A stretch of 12,217 bases of DNA, from the NCBI GenBank assembly GCA_044870295.1, contig JBIOYQ010000151.1:1-12217 (forward strand). The letters are read 5' to 3'. The notes beneath the pieces were generated by a model. It searched no databases, was not told where the DNA came from, and worked only from the letters and a program-made list of their open reading frames with translations. The translations under genes were made by a program, and so were the position numbers. The stretch comes from AC-52 sp044870295. Its GTDB lineage: Bacteria > Actinomycetota > UBA4738. Of this stretch, positions 1 through 7,100 are shown one piece after another (position 1 is the stretch's first letter; each line of letters opens with the position of its first letter).

Positions 1-1
1 G

Positions 2-115
2 GTGGTGATTGGCGTCACCGGCCCCCGCGATTTCCTGGCCCATGCGTGGCTCGAGGGGGAAACAGCCTGCCACGACTCTTCTTTCCTGGAGATCATGCGC
101 CTACCGGCTCGGTGA
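2..115 (+). CDS. C-terminal fragment of a transglutaminase-like (lasso peptide B2-type) protein, 5' end outside window
   Basis: An open frame enters from the left edge and stops with TGA at 113-115, leaving 37 residues. They begin VVIGVTGPRDFLAHAWLE and end IMRLPAR. The pattern of a hydrophobic strand, a loop, then AHAW followed by an acidic residue is what the C-terminus of the Transglut_core3 family shows. That family is the B2 leader-peptidase component of lasso-peptide clusters, and the His of AHAW is the catalytic-dyad histidine. If the assignment is right, the catalytic Cys, any B1 partner and the precursor lie to the left of this window. The gene converges on the Calx-beta gene with 17 bases between the stops. 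Only a short tail is visible, so the family call rests on one motif and could be wrong. That a real gene ends here is more likely than the exact family. Confidence 0.45.
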   Translation: MVIGVTGPRDFLAHAWLEGETACHDSSFLEIMRLPAR

Positions 116-132
116 CAGCGGCGCCCGGCGCG

Positions 133-3100
133 CTACCTCGGTGCCGTGGTGGTCGTGGTGGTCAAGATTGTTGTTGGCGTCGAGTTAGTTGTCGGTGTCG
201 TGGGCGCCTGGCTGCCGGGGGGCCGGGCTGGCGTCGGGATGGGCGCGGGACGTACTCCCCCGGTTGACCCGAAGAAAAGCGCGTCCCCGAAAGTGAAGAC
301 ACCGCCATCGCCGGCCACCAGCCAGTAGCCGCGCCCGCTGGCTGTGCCCGCCATGCCAACGACGGGGCGAAGAAGGCGGACGCCACCGGTCGACCCGAGG
401 AAGGAAGCGTCCCCGAAGGTGAAGACACCGCCGTCGCTTGCCACCAGCCGGTAGCCCATCCCGCTAGGAGTCGCGTCGATGCCCACGATGGGCTTGTTCA
501 GCGGACGTCCACCCAGGGAACCCATGAACCGGGCATCCCCAAAGGTGAAGACGCCGCCGTCACTGGCGACCAGCCAGTAGCCCCCGCCGCTCGGGGTGGG
601 GGCGATCCCGACGATGGGCTTCTGCAGCGGGATGTCGCCGGTCGAGCCGTAGAAGACGGCGTCCCCAAAGGTGAAGACACCCCCGTCGCTGGCTACGAGC
701 CAATAGCCGAGCCCGCTCGGAGTGGCGGCCATGCCGACGATGGGCTGGTTGAGGCGGATGTCGCCCGTCGACCCCAGGAAGCGCGCGTTCCCGAAGGTGA
801 AGACGCCCCCGTCGCTTGCCACCAGCCAGTAACCCCTCCCCGTGGTGGTGGATTCCATGTCGACCACCGGGCGGTTCGGCTTCGTCATGGCCTTCGCCGC
901 TCGGGCCGCTTGGGTGCCTTGGCCGTTCGAGAAGGCGAAGGACCCGAGGAAGGCAGCGTCCCCGAAGGGGAAGACGTCGCCGTCACTGGCGGCCAGCCAG
1001 TAGCCACGGCCCGTCGGAGTCGGCTCCAAGCTCACTCGGGGTGCCGCCGGGGAGTCGTCGTCGACGATGATCCCGACCCCCTCCGAGTCAGCCAGTGCGG
1101 CGGTCGATCGGGTGAGCCGCACAAAGAACGTCTCGTCCGGCTCTTCCAGGTCGTCGCCCGTGATGGCAACCCGGACCGGAAGACTGGTTTCACCGGGGGC
1201 AAGGGAGAGCGTGCCTCTCACCGCCTGGTAGTCGTCGGGTGTCACCGCCACGTCGTCGTCGGTGGCGACGTCGAAGGTCACAACGGTGTTGGACGGCTCT
1301 GAGAGCGAAACCGTGAAAACGGCTTCCCGTGGTCCTTCCATGACGGTCACGTCATTCACGGACAGGGAGGGGACGAGATCGTCGTCGGCGATCACGCCGA
1401 TGCCCTGGCCGTCGAAGATGGTGGCGTTCATGGGGGTGGAGAGGTTGATGGCGAAGGTCTCGTCGCCTTCGTCAAGGTCGTCGCCTCTGATGGGAACGGT
1501 GATCGTCTGCTTCCGCGTCCCGGGCGAGAAGGTGAGGGTCCCAGAAGTGGCTCTGTAGTCGTCGGGGGTCACGGCCGTCTGGCTGGCCGTGGCGAACTCC
1601 ACCGTCACCTCTTCATCATTGGCCTCCGGGAACACCATGACCGTGAAGACCGCCTCCGTGGTCTCGCCCTGTTCCCCCTCCCGCACCGTGACGTTGTCGA
1701 TGGTGACCGCGGAGCTGAGATCGTCGTCGAAGATGGTCCCGATACCGATTTCGTCTGCCAGCCGGGCGTTGACCGGATTGAACAGCTCGACCCTGAAGGT
1801 TTCCTCGGTCCCTCGCGTGCTGACCGAAAGACCCGGTGTGACGAGAAACCGCTGCTCCTCGGGCGCCTCGTCGGCCTCGTCGGCAACGACAGGAACGATG
1901 ACCCTCTTGGTCGTCTCTCCTGGCTGGAACGTCACCAGCCCCGCCGTGTTCTTGTAGTCATCGGGTGAAAACGCCGTCGAGTTGGCGGTGGCGAACTCGA
2001 CGGTCACCCGTTCGTCGGCCGGCGGAAAGAGGTTGACGATGAAGACGGCATCGGTGGTGCCGTGGTCGCCTTCGACGACCTCAACGTCGCTGATGGTGAC
2101 AGAGGGCGTCACGTCGTCGTCCAGAATGGTTCCCTCGCCGGACGAGTCGACCAATCGGGCGTTCACTGCATTGAACAGCTGGACCGAAAAGGTCTCCTCC
2201 GAGTCCTCGGCGATGTCGTCGTCATGGACGTGGACTCGAACGGTCCGCGTGCGCTCTCCGGGCGAGAATCTGAGCAGGCCAGCCCGGTTGTCATAGTCGT
2301 CGGGGGCGGTGGCAGTCCGGTTGACCGTGGTGAACTCGACGGTCACCGTCTCATCGGCGGCGGGAAAGAGCGAGAGGGTGAACGTGGCGTCCTTGTTCTC
2401 CTGAACCCTCACGTCGTCGATGGAGATGGACGATGTGACGTCGCTCTCCAGAATCTCGCCTTGGCCACTGTCATCGACGATCTCGGCGTTCACGGCATTG
2501 GAGAGCCGGATCGTGAACGTCTCCTCGCCCGATTCGCCGATGTCATCGCTCGAGGTGTCCACGGTGATGGATTCGCTGGTTTCCCCGGGGGAGAACGTGA
2601 GGAGCCCGCTGCGGCTGGTGTAGTCGTCGGGCGCGGTGGCGCTGCCGTTGACGGTGGTGAACTCGACGGTGACCGTCTCGTCGCTGGCCGGAAACAGCGA
2701 GACACGGAAGACGGCGTCGCTCCCTTCCGAAACCCGCGCATCAGCAATTGAAAGGGACGGGGTCACGTCGTCGTCGTTGATCGTCCCGGTCCCGCTGTCG
2801 TCCCCGATGCTGACTCCCGGGCTGGGGTTGGGATTGACCAGCCGGACGGTGAACGTCTCGGTGCCCTCGTCGAAGGCGTTGTTCAGCGTTGTGATGTTGA
2901 CGGGCAGCGTCTGCGTCGTATCCGCCGGAATCGGCCCCACGAAGGTCAGGGTGGCCGATTTCAGGGTGAAGTCTTCGCCACCTACCGCCGTGCCGTTCTG
3001 CGTGAAGTACTCGACAGTCACGTTCCCCGGGATCGCCGCATCGGTTGTGAGCGAGACGAAGAAGGTGGCGACCTCGCCCTCGGTCACGGTGTCGTTGCTG

Positions 3101-3258
3101 ATGTTCAGGACGGCATCCGGGGCCGCCATCGACGGGGCGGCCGGCACCAGAAGTCCGGAGAGAAGCACCAGCAACGCCACCGCGCCACGCCATAGCTGGG
3201 CTAGGCGTCCAGGTCCGCCGACGATGAGACGACGGGGGTTGTCCAAACCTCTGGTCAT
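133..3258 (-). CDS. Secreted multi-domain Calx-beta protein with C-terminal GYWLVASDGG repeats
   Basis: This 1041-residue protein starts at ATG 3258, with GGAG about 7 bases upstream. Residues 1-45 look like a Sec signal peptide: Arg-rich start, hydrophobic ALLVLLSGLLV core, cleavage near PSMA/AP. Residues 46-738 form six Calx-beta domains of about 108-131 residues, most ending in an acidic DDD motif. Each carries the family's VxEG start, VTVEF strand, PDDY turn and EETF strand. The acidic ends suggest calcium binding, as in the family. Residues 739-1005 hold six GYWLVASDGGVFTFGDA-type repeats with a 42-residue period. The last ~35 residues are rich in Pro and Thr and end TTTTTTAPR. There is no LPXTG motif or C-terminal membrane helix, so it is probably released or held non-covalently. 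A role in adhesion or matrix is inferred. The Bmp lipoprotein gene lies 246 bp upstream on the same strand. Confidence 0.93.
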   Translation of the reverse strand: MTRGLDNPRRLIVGGPGRLAQLWRGAVALLVLLSGLLVPAAPSMAAPDAVLNISNDTVTEGEVATFFVSLTTDAAIPGNVTVEYFTQNGTAVGGEDFTLKSATLTFVGPIPADTTQTLPVNITTLNNAFDEGTETFTVRLVNPNPSPGVSIGDDSGTGTINDDDVTPSLSIADARVSEGSDAVFRVSLFPASDETVTVEFTTVNGSATAPDDYTSRSGLLTFSPGETSESITVDTSSDDIGESGEETFTIRLSNAVNAEIVDDSGQGEILESDVTSSISIDDVRVQENKDATFTLSLFPAADETVTVEFTTVNRTATAPDDYDNRAGLLRFSPGERTRTVRVHVHDDDIAEDSEETFSVQLFNAVNARLVDSSGEGTILDDDVTPSVTISDVEVVEGDHGTTDAVFIVNLFPPADERVTVEFATANSTAFSPDDYKNTAGLVTFQPGETTKRVIVPVVADEADEAPEEQRFLVTPGLSVSTRGTEETFRVELFNPVNARLADEIGIGTIFDDDLSSAVTIDNVTVREGEQGETTEAVFTVMVFPEANDEEVTVEFATASQTAVTPDDYRATSGTLTFSPGTRKQTITVPIRGDDLDEGDETFAINLSTPMNATIFDGQGIGVIADDDLVPSLSVNDVTVMEGPREAVFTVSLSEPSNTVVTFDVATDDDVAVTPDDYQAVRGTLSLAPGETSLPVRVAITGDDLEEPDETFFVRLTRSTAALADSEGVGIIVDDDSPAAPRVSLEPTPTGRGYWLAASDGDVFPFGDAAFLGSFAFSNGQGTQAARAAKAMTKPNRPVVDMESTTTGRGYWLVASDGGVFTFGNARFLGSTGDIRLNQPIVGMAATPSGLGYWLVASDGGVFTFGDAVFYGSTGDIPLQKPIVGIAPTPSGGGYWLVASDGGVFTFGDARFMGSLGGRPLNKPIVGIDATPSGMGYRLVASDGGVFTFGDASFLGSTGGVRLLRPVVGMAGTASGRGYWLVAGDGGVFTFGDALFFGSTGGVRPAPIPTPARPPGSQAPTTPTTNSTPTTILTTTTTTAPR
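238..1044 (-). repeat. Six tandem 42-residue (126-bp) GYWLVASDGGVFTFGDA repeats
   Basis: Units begin at residues 739, 798, 840, 882, 924 and 966. Four of the five intervals are exactly 42 residues, or 126 bp. The consensus is roughly IVGMxxTPSGxGYWLVASDG, then GVFTFGDAxFxGSTG, then a short R/P-rich linker. The first unit (868-1044) is degenerate (LAASDGDVFPFGDA) and carries about 17 extra residues, so it spans 59. In unit 5 the Trp is replaced (GYR). The pattern of Gly-Tyr-Trp, Asp-Gly-Gly and Phe-Gly-Asp with a fixed period suggests small beta units, perhaps propeller blades or a beta-solenoid. That structural idea is inference. I know of no assigned function for this repeat. Confidence 0.9.
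1045..3123 (-). repeat. Six tandem Calx-beta domain repeats inside the secreted protein
   Basis: By reading the translation I place the units at residues 46-167, 168-276, 277-385, 386-516, 517-630 and 631-738. In DNA these are 2758-3123, 2431-2757, 2104-2430, 1711-2103, 1369-1710 and 1045-1368. Units 2 and 3 are the most alike, sharing ETVTVEFTTVN and TAPDDY, and look like a recent duplication. Unit 1 is the most divergent, with GGEDF in place of PDDY. Unit 4 is longer because of about 20 extra residues before its EETF strand. Boundaries are approximate to a few residues. Confidence 0.88.
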
Positions 3259-3288
3259 TCCAGCTCCGATACAAGGGTGACCGAAGCG

Positions 3289-3303
3289 GGGCCTCGGAGG
3301 CCC
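3289..3303. promoter_or_regulatory. Perfect GGGCCT-CGG-AGGCCC inverted repeat in the leader of the Calx-beta gene
   Basis: A 6-bp inverted repeat with a 3-base centre lies 30 bases upstream of the Calx-beta start codon. The stem can be extended by a GC pair outside a one-base bulge (3286-3305). In the transcript it would form a GC-rich hairpin upstream of the ribosome binding site. It could be an mRNA stability element, an operator, or chance in GC-rich DNA. Confidence 0.3.
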
Positions 3304-3405
3304 GCGCCGAGCGGGTTCGAAGTGAAAGATTCGACGGAATCAGGTGGGCTTCCTCCACTCCGGCCATTTTGGGTATTTCCTGGGGAAGTCGCTAGCCTTT
3401 TTCTA

Positions 3406-3434
3406 CCAAGTGGTGCTCGAATATCCTCCAAGTG
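3406..3434. repeat. Pair of CCAAGTG direct repeats, 22 bp apart, upstream of the Calx-beta gene
   Basis: CCAAGTG occurs at 3406-3412 and again at 3428-3434, so the start-to-start distance is 22 bp, about two helical turns. The first copy sits inside the imperfect palindrome ACCA-AG-TGGT (3405-3414 region). The pair lies in the 246-bp gap between the Bmp and Calx-beta genes, where a promoter for the latter is expected. I could not find a convincing -35/-10 pair. The repeats are short and may be chance. Confidence 0.25.
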
Positions 3435-3475
3435 CGCGGAAATCCCTTCGCTCCTAATTTGGTCAAGTCGTGCAG

Positions 3476-3497
3476 TTCGGGGTGCTTCCTCCCCGAA
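3476..3497 (-). terminator. Possible hairpin terminator after the Bmp lipoprotein gene
   Basis: TTCGGGG (3476-3482) and CCCCGAA (3491-3497) form a 7-bp perfect stem with an 8-base loop. It starts 7 bases beyond the Bmp stop codon. No T-run follows on the minus strand, so it would be a U-tract-less terminator or a 3'-end stabiliser. The position right after the stop is the main support. Confidence 0.35.
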
Positions 3498-3504
3498 CGA
3501 CCGA

Positions 3505-4659
3505 TCAGCGCCGCGGCGCGGCTTTGGCGCCAAACCCCGCAGGGAGGTCACCGACGACGCCGGGCACGAACCAGTCCATCTCGTCGATGGCGCGCTGGGA
3601 GGGAGGATCGCCTGCGGGGATGCGCAGGCGACCCTCCCGATCGGAGAGGGGCCCCTCGAAGGGGTAATGACCCGCCCGGAAACGGGCGCCTGCCGCCTGT
3701 ACGGCATCCATCGTGTCGGGGGCGACACCCGGGCCGGGCTCCGTGAGCACGAAGGGGTTGTTCCCGGTACGGAGGCTGCCTTGAAAGTCACCGTTGTAGG
3801 GACTGTCGACGAACCGTCCGGCGAGGATGGACCGGACAATGTCGATGAACAGCCCACGCCAGTCCCACACCGACCCGATGAGCCATCCGCGGGGCGCCGC
3901 CTCGGAACCGTCGTAGTGATAGCCGACGGACCGTGCTCCAGCCCGTTCCGCCTCGGTCAGGAGCGCAGCCGTGCAGTCCTGGTGCTGGGTCAGCACATCG
4001 GCTCCCTCGGCCACGAGCGCGGCGCCCGCAGCCGCTTGCTTCACCGGATCGCACCAGCTGGCGGTGAAGACCACTTTGGTGGTCGCCGTCGGGTTGATCA
4101 ACTGCGCTCCTAGCGTGAAGGCGTTCACGTTGTTGAACACGGCGGGGATGGGAAAGGCGGCGACGAACCCGAGCCTGCCGCTGCGGGTGGCGGCACCGGC
4201 AGCGATGCCTGCCTGGTAAACCGGCTCGTACACGGTGCCGAAATAGGTCCCGAGATTGTCGAGGCGGGGCAGGATCTCGACGCCTCCCTGATGGAGAACG
4301 ACGACGTCGGGATGGCGGCGGGCCACCGCTCGAGCGAAGCGAAGGTGGCCGTAGCTGGTGGCGAAAAGGATCCTCGCGCCTTGGGCGACCATCTCCTCCA
4401 AGGCCCGATCGGCGGCGGCTGTCTCCGGAACCCGCTCGCGCCGCAACACCACGAGGTCGGGGAAGGCTCGGGCCACGGCCTGACTTCCCTCCCAGGCAGC
4501 CTGGTTGTACCCCAGGTCGTCGTGGGTGCCGACGAAGATGAAGCCGATTTTCGCCCCTCTGAAGGACCGGCTGGCACCACTCTCCTCGGCAGGGAAGCAC
4601 GACGCGGCCAGCAGCACCAGCCCCAGGGCCCCTGCTGCAATTCGGAACCGGCCTGGCAC
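3505..4659 (-). CDS. Bmp/PnrA-family solute-binding lipoprotein
   Basis: A 384-residue substrate-binding protein of the Bmp (basic membrane protein)/PnrA fold, the family that includes purine-nucleoside binders. I chose GTG 4659 because AGAAGGAG (4667-4674) ends 7 bases before it. GTG 4677 would add 6 residues but has no good site. The start gives a lipoprotein signal peptide with hydrophobic ALGLVLLAAS before Cys21 (LAASC lipobox). Family landmarks follow: KIGFIFVG, DDLGYNQ (47-53), FATSYGH, SWCDP (201-205), GYHYDGSEAAP (246-256) and SVWDW (263-267). This pattern fits the Bmp subgroup that carries a WxW-type segment after the dipeptide AP. No transporter ATPase or permease is adjacent. The divergent neighbour is a CHASE sensor kinase, so it may be a ligand-presenting sensory lipoprotein (inference). 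The transporter may instead be encoded elsewhere. The ligand is unknown. Confidence 0.92.
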   Translation of the reverse strand: MPGRFRIAAGALGLVLLAASCFPAEESGASRSFRGAKIGFIFVGTHDDLGYNQAAWEGSQAVARAFPDLVVLRRERVPETAAADRALEEMVAQGARILFATSYGHLRFARAVARRHPDVVVLHQGGVEILPRLDNLGTYFGTVYEPVYQAGIAAGAATRSGRLGFVAAFPIPAVFNNVNAFTLGAQLINPTATTKVVFTASWCDPVKQAAAGAALVAEGADVLTQHQDCTAALLTEAERAGARSVGYHYDGSEAAPRGWLIGSVWDWRGLFIDIVRSILAGRFVDSPYNGDFQGSLRTGNNPFVLTEPGPGVAPDTMDAVQAAGARFRAGHYPFEGPLSDREGRLRIPAGDPPSQRAIDEMDWFVPGVVGDLPAGFGAKAAPRR

Positions 4660-4676
4660 AGGAAGGCTCCTTCTCA

Positions 4677-4707
4677 CCTGGGCGGGGCGGCCGCTCGCCT
4701 GGGCGGG
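4677..4707. repeat. 10-bp direct repeat CCTGGGCGGG with 21-bp spacing in the Bmp/kinase divergent promoter region
   Basis: CCTGGGCGGG occurs at 4677-4686 and exactly again at 4698-4707. The 21-bp period places both on the same DNA face. A perfect GCGGCCGC palindrome lies between the copies. The second copy ends three bases before the TATGTT hexamer (4710-4715), where a repressor or activator could reach RNA polymerase. The tandem, in-phase layout is typical of response-regulator operators of the OmpR type, but no such regulator is encoded in this window. Confidence 0.4.
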
Positions 4708-4709
4708 CG

Positions 4710-4715
4710 TATGTT
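4710..4715 (+). promoter_or_regulatory. Possible -10 element of the CHASE kinase gene
   Basis: TATGTT matches four of six bases of the TATAAT consensus in otherwise very GC-rich DNA. It lies about 60 bases before ATG 4771. I see no recognisable -35 hexamer, but the direct repeat just upstream could replace it by activator binding. On the other strand the overlapping TAACAT could serve the Bmp gene. Both are weak calls. Confidence 0.25.
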
Positions 4716-4770
4716 AGACGCCGGTGGGCAGGGGGTCTCTGGTGTGAAGTCGGGTGCCCGAGGGCGCGGA

Positions 4771-6555
4771 ATGGAGCAAAGCGCCGCCGTGTTTCTCGTC
4801 CTCGGCCTTCTCGTCACTGGGGTGGCCGGCTGGACGGCGAGAGACACGGTGCGGGACCGGCGCCGGCAAAGGTTCGACGTGGTGGCGGAACAGACCCGCT
4901 CGGCCATCGAACGGCTGCTGGCGTCACACGCCGAAGCACTCTTCGGCCTTCGGAGCCTCTTCACCGTCGATCCCGAGGTGACCCGGGCCGACTTCCACGA
5001 CTATGTCGCCGGGAGCGATGTCATCGGGCGATTGCCGGGCGCGGCGGCTCTCTCGTTCAACCGGATGGTGCCTGGCGGCGAGCGGGCCGCATTCGAGGCC
5101 CGGGTACGGAGGGACACGAGCCTCAACGGCGTCGGCTACCCCAACGTTGCCGTCCATCCGCCCGGTAACGGCGACGCCCTGATCGTCGTTGAATTCGTGG
5201 AACCGATCGAGTCGAACGAGGCCACGCTCGGCTTCGACCTGACGAGCGATCTCAGCCGACGGTCAGCGCTGGAAGAGGCGCGCGACTCCGGGGAGCTCGC
5301 CGGTTCCGCACCCATCCGGCTCGTCCAAGGGCCTCGAGGGTTTCTTCTCTTCCTCGCCGTCTACGACGGCCGCTCACTTCCGGTCACCCCACCCGCTCGC
5401 CGTCGCCACTTCACGGGTGTGGTCGCCGCCGCCTTCATCACGGCCAGGATCATCGATGAGGCCCTCGGCACGGAATCCCGCGTGGACTTCGACATCTACG
5501 ACGTTGGACTGACGGTCGATCCTCCCCCATCCGATCTCCGGGCCGCCACCGTCGTCTACGACGGACCCCGGGACGTCGGTGCAGCGTCGGCGGGGGGGTT
5601 GCAACGGAGGCTCGATCTCAATGTGGGAACCCGGCGGTGGCAGATCGCGGCCGTGCCCGGACCCGGCTTCGTCGCGGGTGTGGACCAGTGGTTGCCTTGG
5701 GAGATTCTTGTCTCGGGCTTGGCCCTCACGCTGCTGGCGAGTGGGTTGGCGGTTTCCTTCGGGCGCTCCCGCCGCCTGGCCGTTGGCCTGGCCAGGCAGA
5801 TGACCGCGGATCTGGCCGAACGGGAGGGCCAGCTGCGGGAGGCCAACCAGCGCTTGATCGGGTCCAACGAGCGCCTGATGGAGGCCGACCGGACGCGCAC
5901 CGCCCTTCTCAGCGTGGTCTCCCACGAGTTGCAGACACCGCTCACCTCGATCGTCGGGTTCAGCAACCTTCTGGTTGAACGGCCACCCGGGATTGAGACG
6001 GACGACTACGCCCGCCGCATCGCCCGCAACGCGTCCATCCTGTCCAACGTCATCAGCGAACTCGTGGAGTTCACCCGCCTGGAGCGGGGCGTTGTCACCC
6101 TCACCATTCACGCGGTTGCCTTGTCCGACCTCGTGCCCCAGGTCGTCGACCAGCTGGAGACCGTCCTTTCGGAGCACCGGATCGAGTTGAACCTCGCGCG
6201 GGGGGTGCAGGTAGCCGCCGACACCGAAGCGGTGACGAGGATTCTCGCCAACCTCCTTGCCAATGCAGCCAAGTTCGCCCCCCGAGGGACTCCGATCCGC
6301 GTCGGTGTCACTGCCGACGGACAATGGGGAGGGTTCAGCATCGAGGACGAAGGGCCCGGGATTCCTGAGGGCGAACGGGCCCGGGTGTTCGAGCCCTTCT
6401 TCCGGGGCGAGCGCGCCGTCGGATTCCCGGGTACGGGTGTCGGGTTGGCCGTTGTTGCTCAGCTGACCAACCAGATGGGAGGGACCGCCGCGATAACGGA
6501 AGCGGCCGGTGGTGGTGCCAGGGTCACGGTGACCCTGCCCTTGTGGAAGAACTGA
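4771..6555 (+). CDS. Membrane CHASE-domain sensor histidine kinase
   Basis: This 594-residue kinase has a transmembrane helix at about 5-22, an extracytoplasmic CHASE domain at about 40-235, a second helix at about 308-330, a coiled-coil linker at 332-375, a HisKA domain and an HATPase_c domain. CHASE landmarks are GFDLTSDLSRRSALEEAR (154-171), then IRLVQ and GFLLFLAVY. The phosphorylated His is H385 (SVVSHELQTPL). The ATP lid region has the N box with N494 and N498, G1 DEGPG (526-530), the F box VFEPFF and G2 GTGVGL (554-559). ATG 4771 has GAGGG six bases upstream. GTG 4744, nine codons earlier, is an alternative with a weaker GGGGG site. CHASE domains bind small extracellular ligands. The gene is divergent from the Bmp lipoprotein and precedes a lone receiver, its likely partner, by 145 bp. 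Confidence 0.93.
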   Translation: MEQSAAVFLVLGLLVTGVAGWTARDTVRDRRRQRFDVVAEQTRSAIERLLASHAEALFGLRSLFTVDPEVTRADFHDYVAGSDVIGRLPGAAALSFNRMVPGGERAAFEARVRRDTSLNGVGYPNVAVHPPGNGDALIVVEFVEPIESNEATLGFDLTSDLSRRSALEEARDSGELAGSAPIRLVQGPRGFLLFLAVYDGRSLPVTPPARRRHFTGVVAAAFITARIIDEALGTESRVDFDIYDVGLTVDPPPSDLRAATVVYDGPRDVGAASAGGLQRRLDLNVGTRRWQIAAVPGPGFVAGVDQWLPWEILVSGLALTLLASGLAVSFGRSRRLAVGLARQMTADLAEREGQLREANQRLIGSNERLMEADRTRTALLSVVSHELQTPLTSIVGFSNLLVERPPGIETDDYARRIARNASILSNVISELVEFTRLERGVVTLTIHAVALSDLVPQVVDQLETVLSEHRIELNLARGVQVAADTEAVTRILANLLANAAKFAPRGTPIRVGVTADGQWGGFSIEDEGPGIPEGERARVFEPFFRGERAVGFPGTGVGLAVVAQLTNQMGGTAAITEAAGGGARVTVTLPLWKN

Positions 6556-6599
6556 GCACGGCGGGCGGGATGTCTGATGTACACCCCACGGAATCACGG

Positions 6600-6605
6600 T
6601 AGGGT
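6600..6605 (+). promoter_or_regulatory. Possible -10-like TAGGGT before the first lone receiver
   Basis: TAGGGT fits the relaxed TANNNT pattern of actinobacterial -10 elements. It lies in the 145-bp gap after the CHASE kinase, 95 bases before ATG 6701. The same hexamer occurs at 9731-9736 before the second lone receiver. There is no clear -35 partner, so read-through from the kinase gene is equally possible. Confidence 0.2.
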
Positions 6606-6700
6606 CCGCCACGCCACCGGCCGTCGAATCGTCCACCCTGGTGTCTCGGCGAGTCGCGGCCGATCATCTGCTCGGATAGACGGGACGCGTGCCAGCCGAG

Positions 6701-7087
6701 ATGCCCTCTGTGCTGATCGTTGACGACGCGGACGACATTCGGTTCCTCGTTCAGCAACTCGTCGTCGCCGCAGGTGCCGACTACAAGGTTGCGGGCGAAG
6801 CCTCGACCGGGGAGGAAGCCATCGAACGGTGGCGGGAGCTTCGCCCTCAGGTCATCGTGCTCGATCACCTCATGCCCGGCCTCAGCGGCCTCGACACCGC
6901 CGAGCGGATCTTGGCGGAGGAGCCGGGTCTACCGATCCTTCTCTTCACCGCCTATCGGGATGAAGGGGTCGTGCGCCGGGCCACGCGGCTGGGGATACGA
7001 GCCTGCGTCTCCAAGGCCGATCTGAATCGCCTGACCGCCGAACTTCGCGCCGTCGCCAACGAACTACGCGGAGATGGCGCTCCTTAG
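6701..7087 (+). CDS. Single-domain response regulator (receiver only), first copy
   Basis: A 128-residue CheY-like receiver with no output domain. The acidic pair is D8 D9 (VLIVDD), the phosphorylation site D55 (IVLDHLMPG), the switch Thr T83 (LLFTA) and the conserved Lys K105 (RACVSKADL). The usual Pro after that Lys is Ala. I chose ATG 6701 because it aligns residue for residue with the paralogue at 9757. GTG 6689 would add four residues, and neither start has a strong ribosome site. With no DNA-binding or enzymatic domain it should act by protein contact or as a phosphorelay intermediate. It follows the CHASE kinase and precedes the PAS kinase, so either could phosphorylate it. Confidence 0.9.
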   Translation: MPSVLIVDDADDIRFLVQQLVVAAGADYKVAGEASTGEEAIERWRELRPQVIVLDHLMPGLSGLDTAERILAEEPGLPILLFTAYRDEGVVRRATRLGIRACVSKADLNRLTAELRAVANELRGDGAP

Positions 7088-7100
7088 AGGTTTGTCGAAT

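Noticed and set aside
121..131. GCGCC-C-GGCGC inverted repeat between the convergent genes as a terminator
   Set aside because: A one-base loop cannot form a stable hairpin and there is no T-run on either side.
46..267. Plus-strand open frame of 73 codons at the left edge
   Set aside because: It lies mostly opposite the Thr-rich tail of the Calx-beta gene; the frame starting at base 2 gives the more protein-like sequence there.
238..1044. Regular 126-bp periodicity taken as a CRISPR or non-coding tandem array
   Set aside because: The period is a whole number of codons, the frame stays open and conservation is at protein level; repeats are too long and spacers absent.
3124..3258. Twin-arginine signal in the Calx-beta protein (NPRRLIV)
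   Set aside because: The residues around RR do not fit the SRRxFLK pattern, and a normal Sec-type hydrophobic core with an SMA cleavage site follows.
3259..3504. Riboswitch in the leader of the Calx-beta gene
   Set aside because: I looked for c-di-GMP and other core motifs on the minus strand and found none; only short repeats and a GC hairpin are visible.
4291..4770. In-frame extension of the CHASE kinase to an upstream ATG
   Set aside because: The extra 160 codons run antisense through the Bmp gene and show no homology; a transmembrane start at 4771 (or 4744) fits the family.
5374..6636. Long minus-strand open frame (420 codons) opposite the CHASE kinase
   Set aside because: It mirrors the codon pattern of a kinase with clear domains, has low-complexity Gly/Pro/Arg-rich translation and no recognisable motif; typical antisense frame of high-GC DNA.
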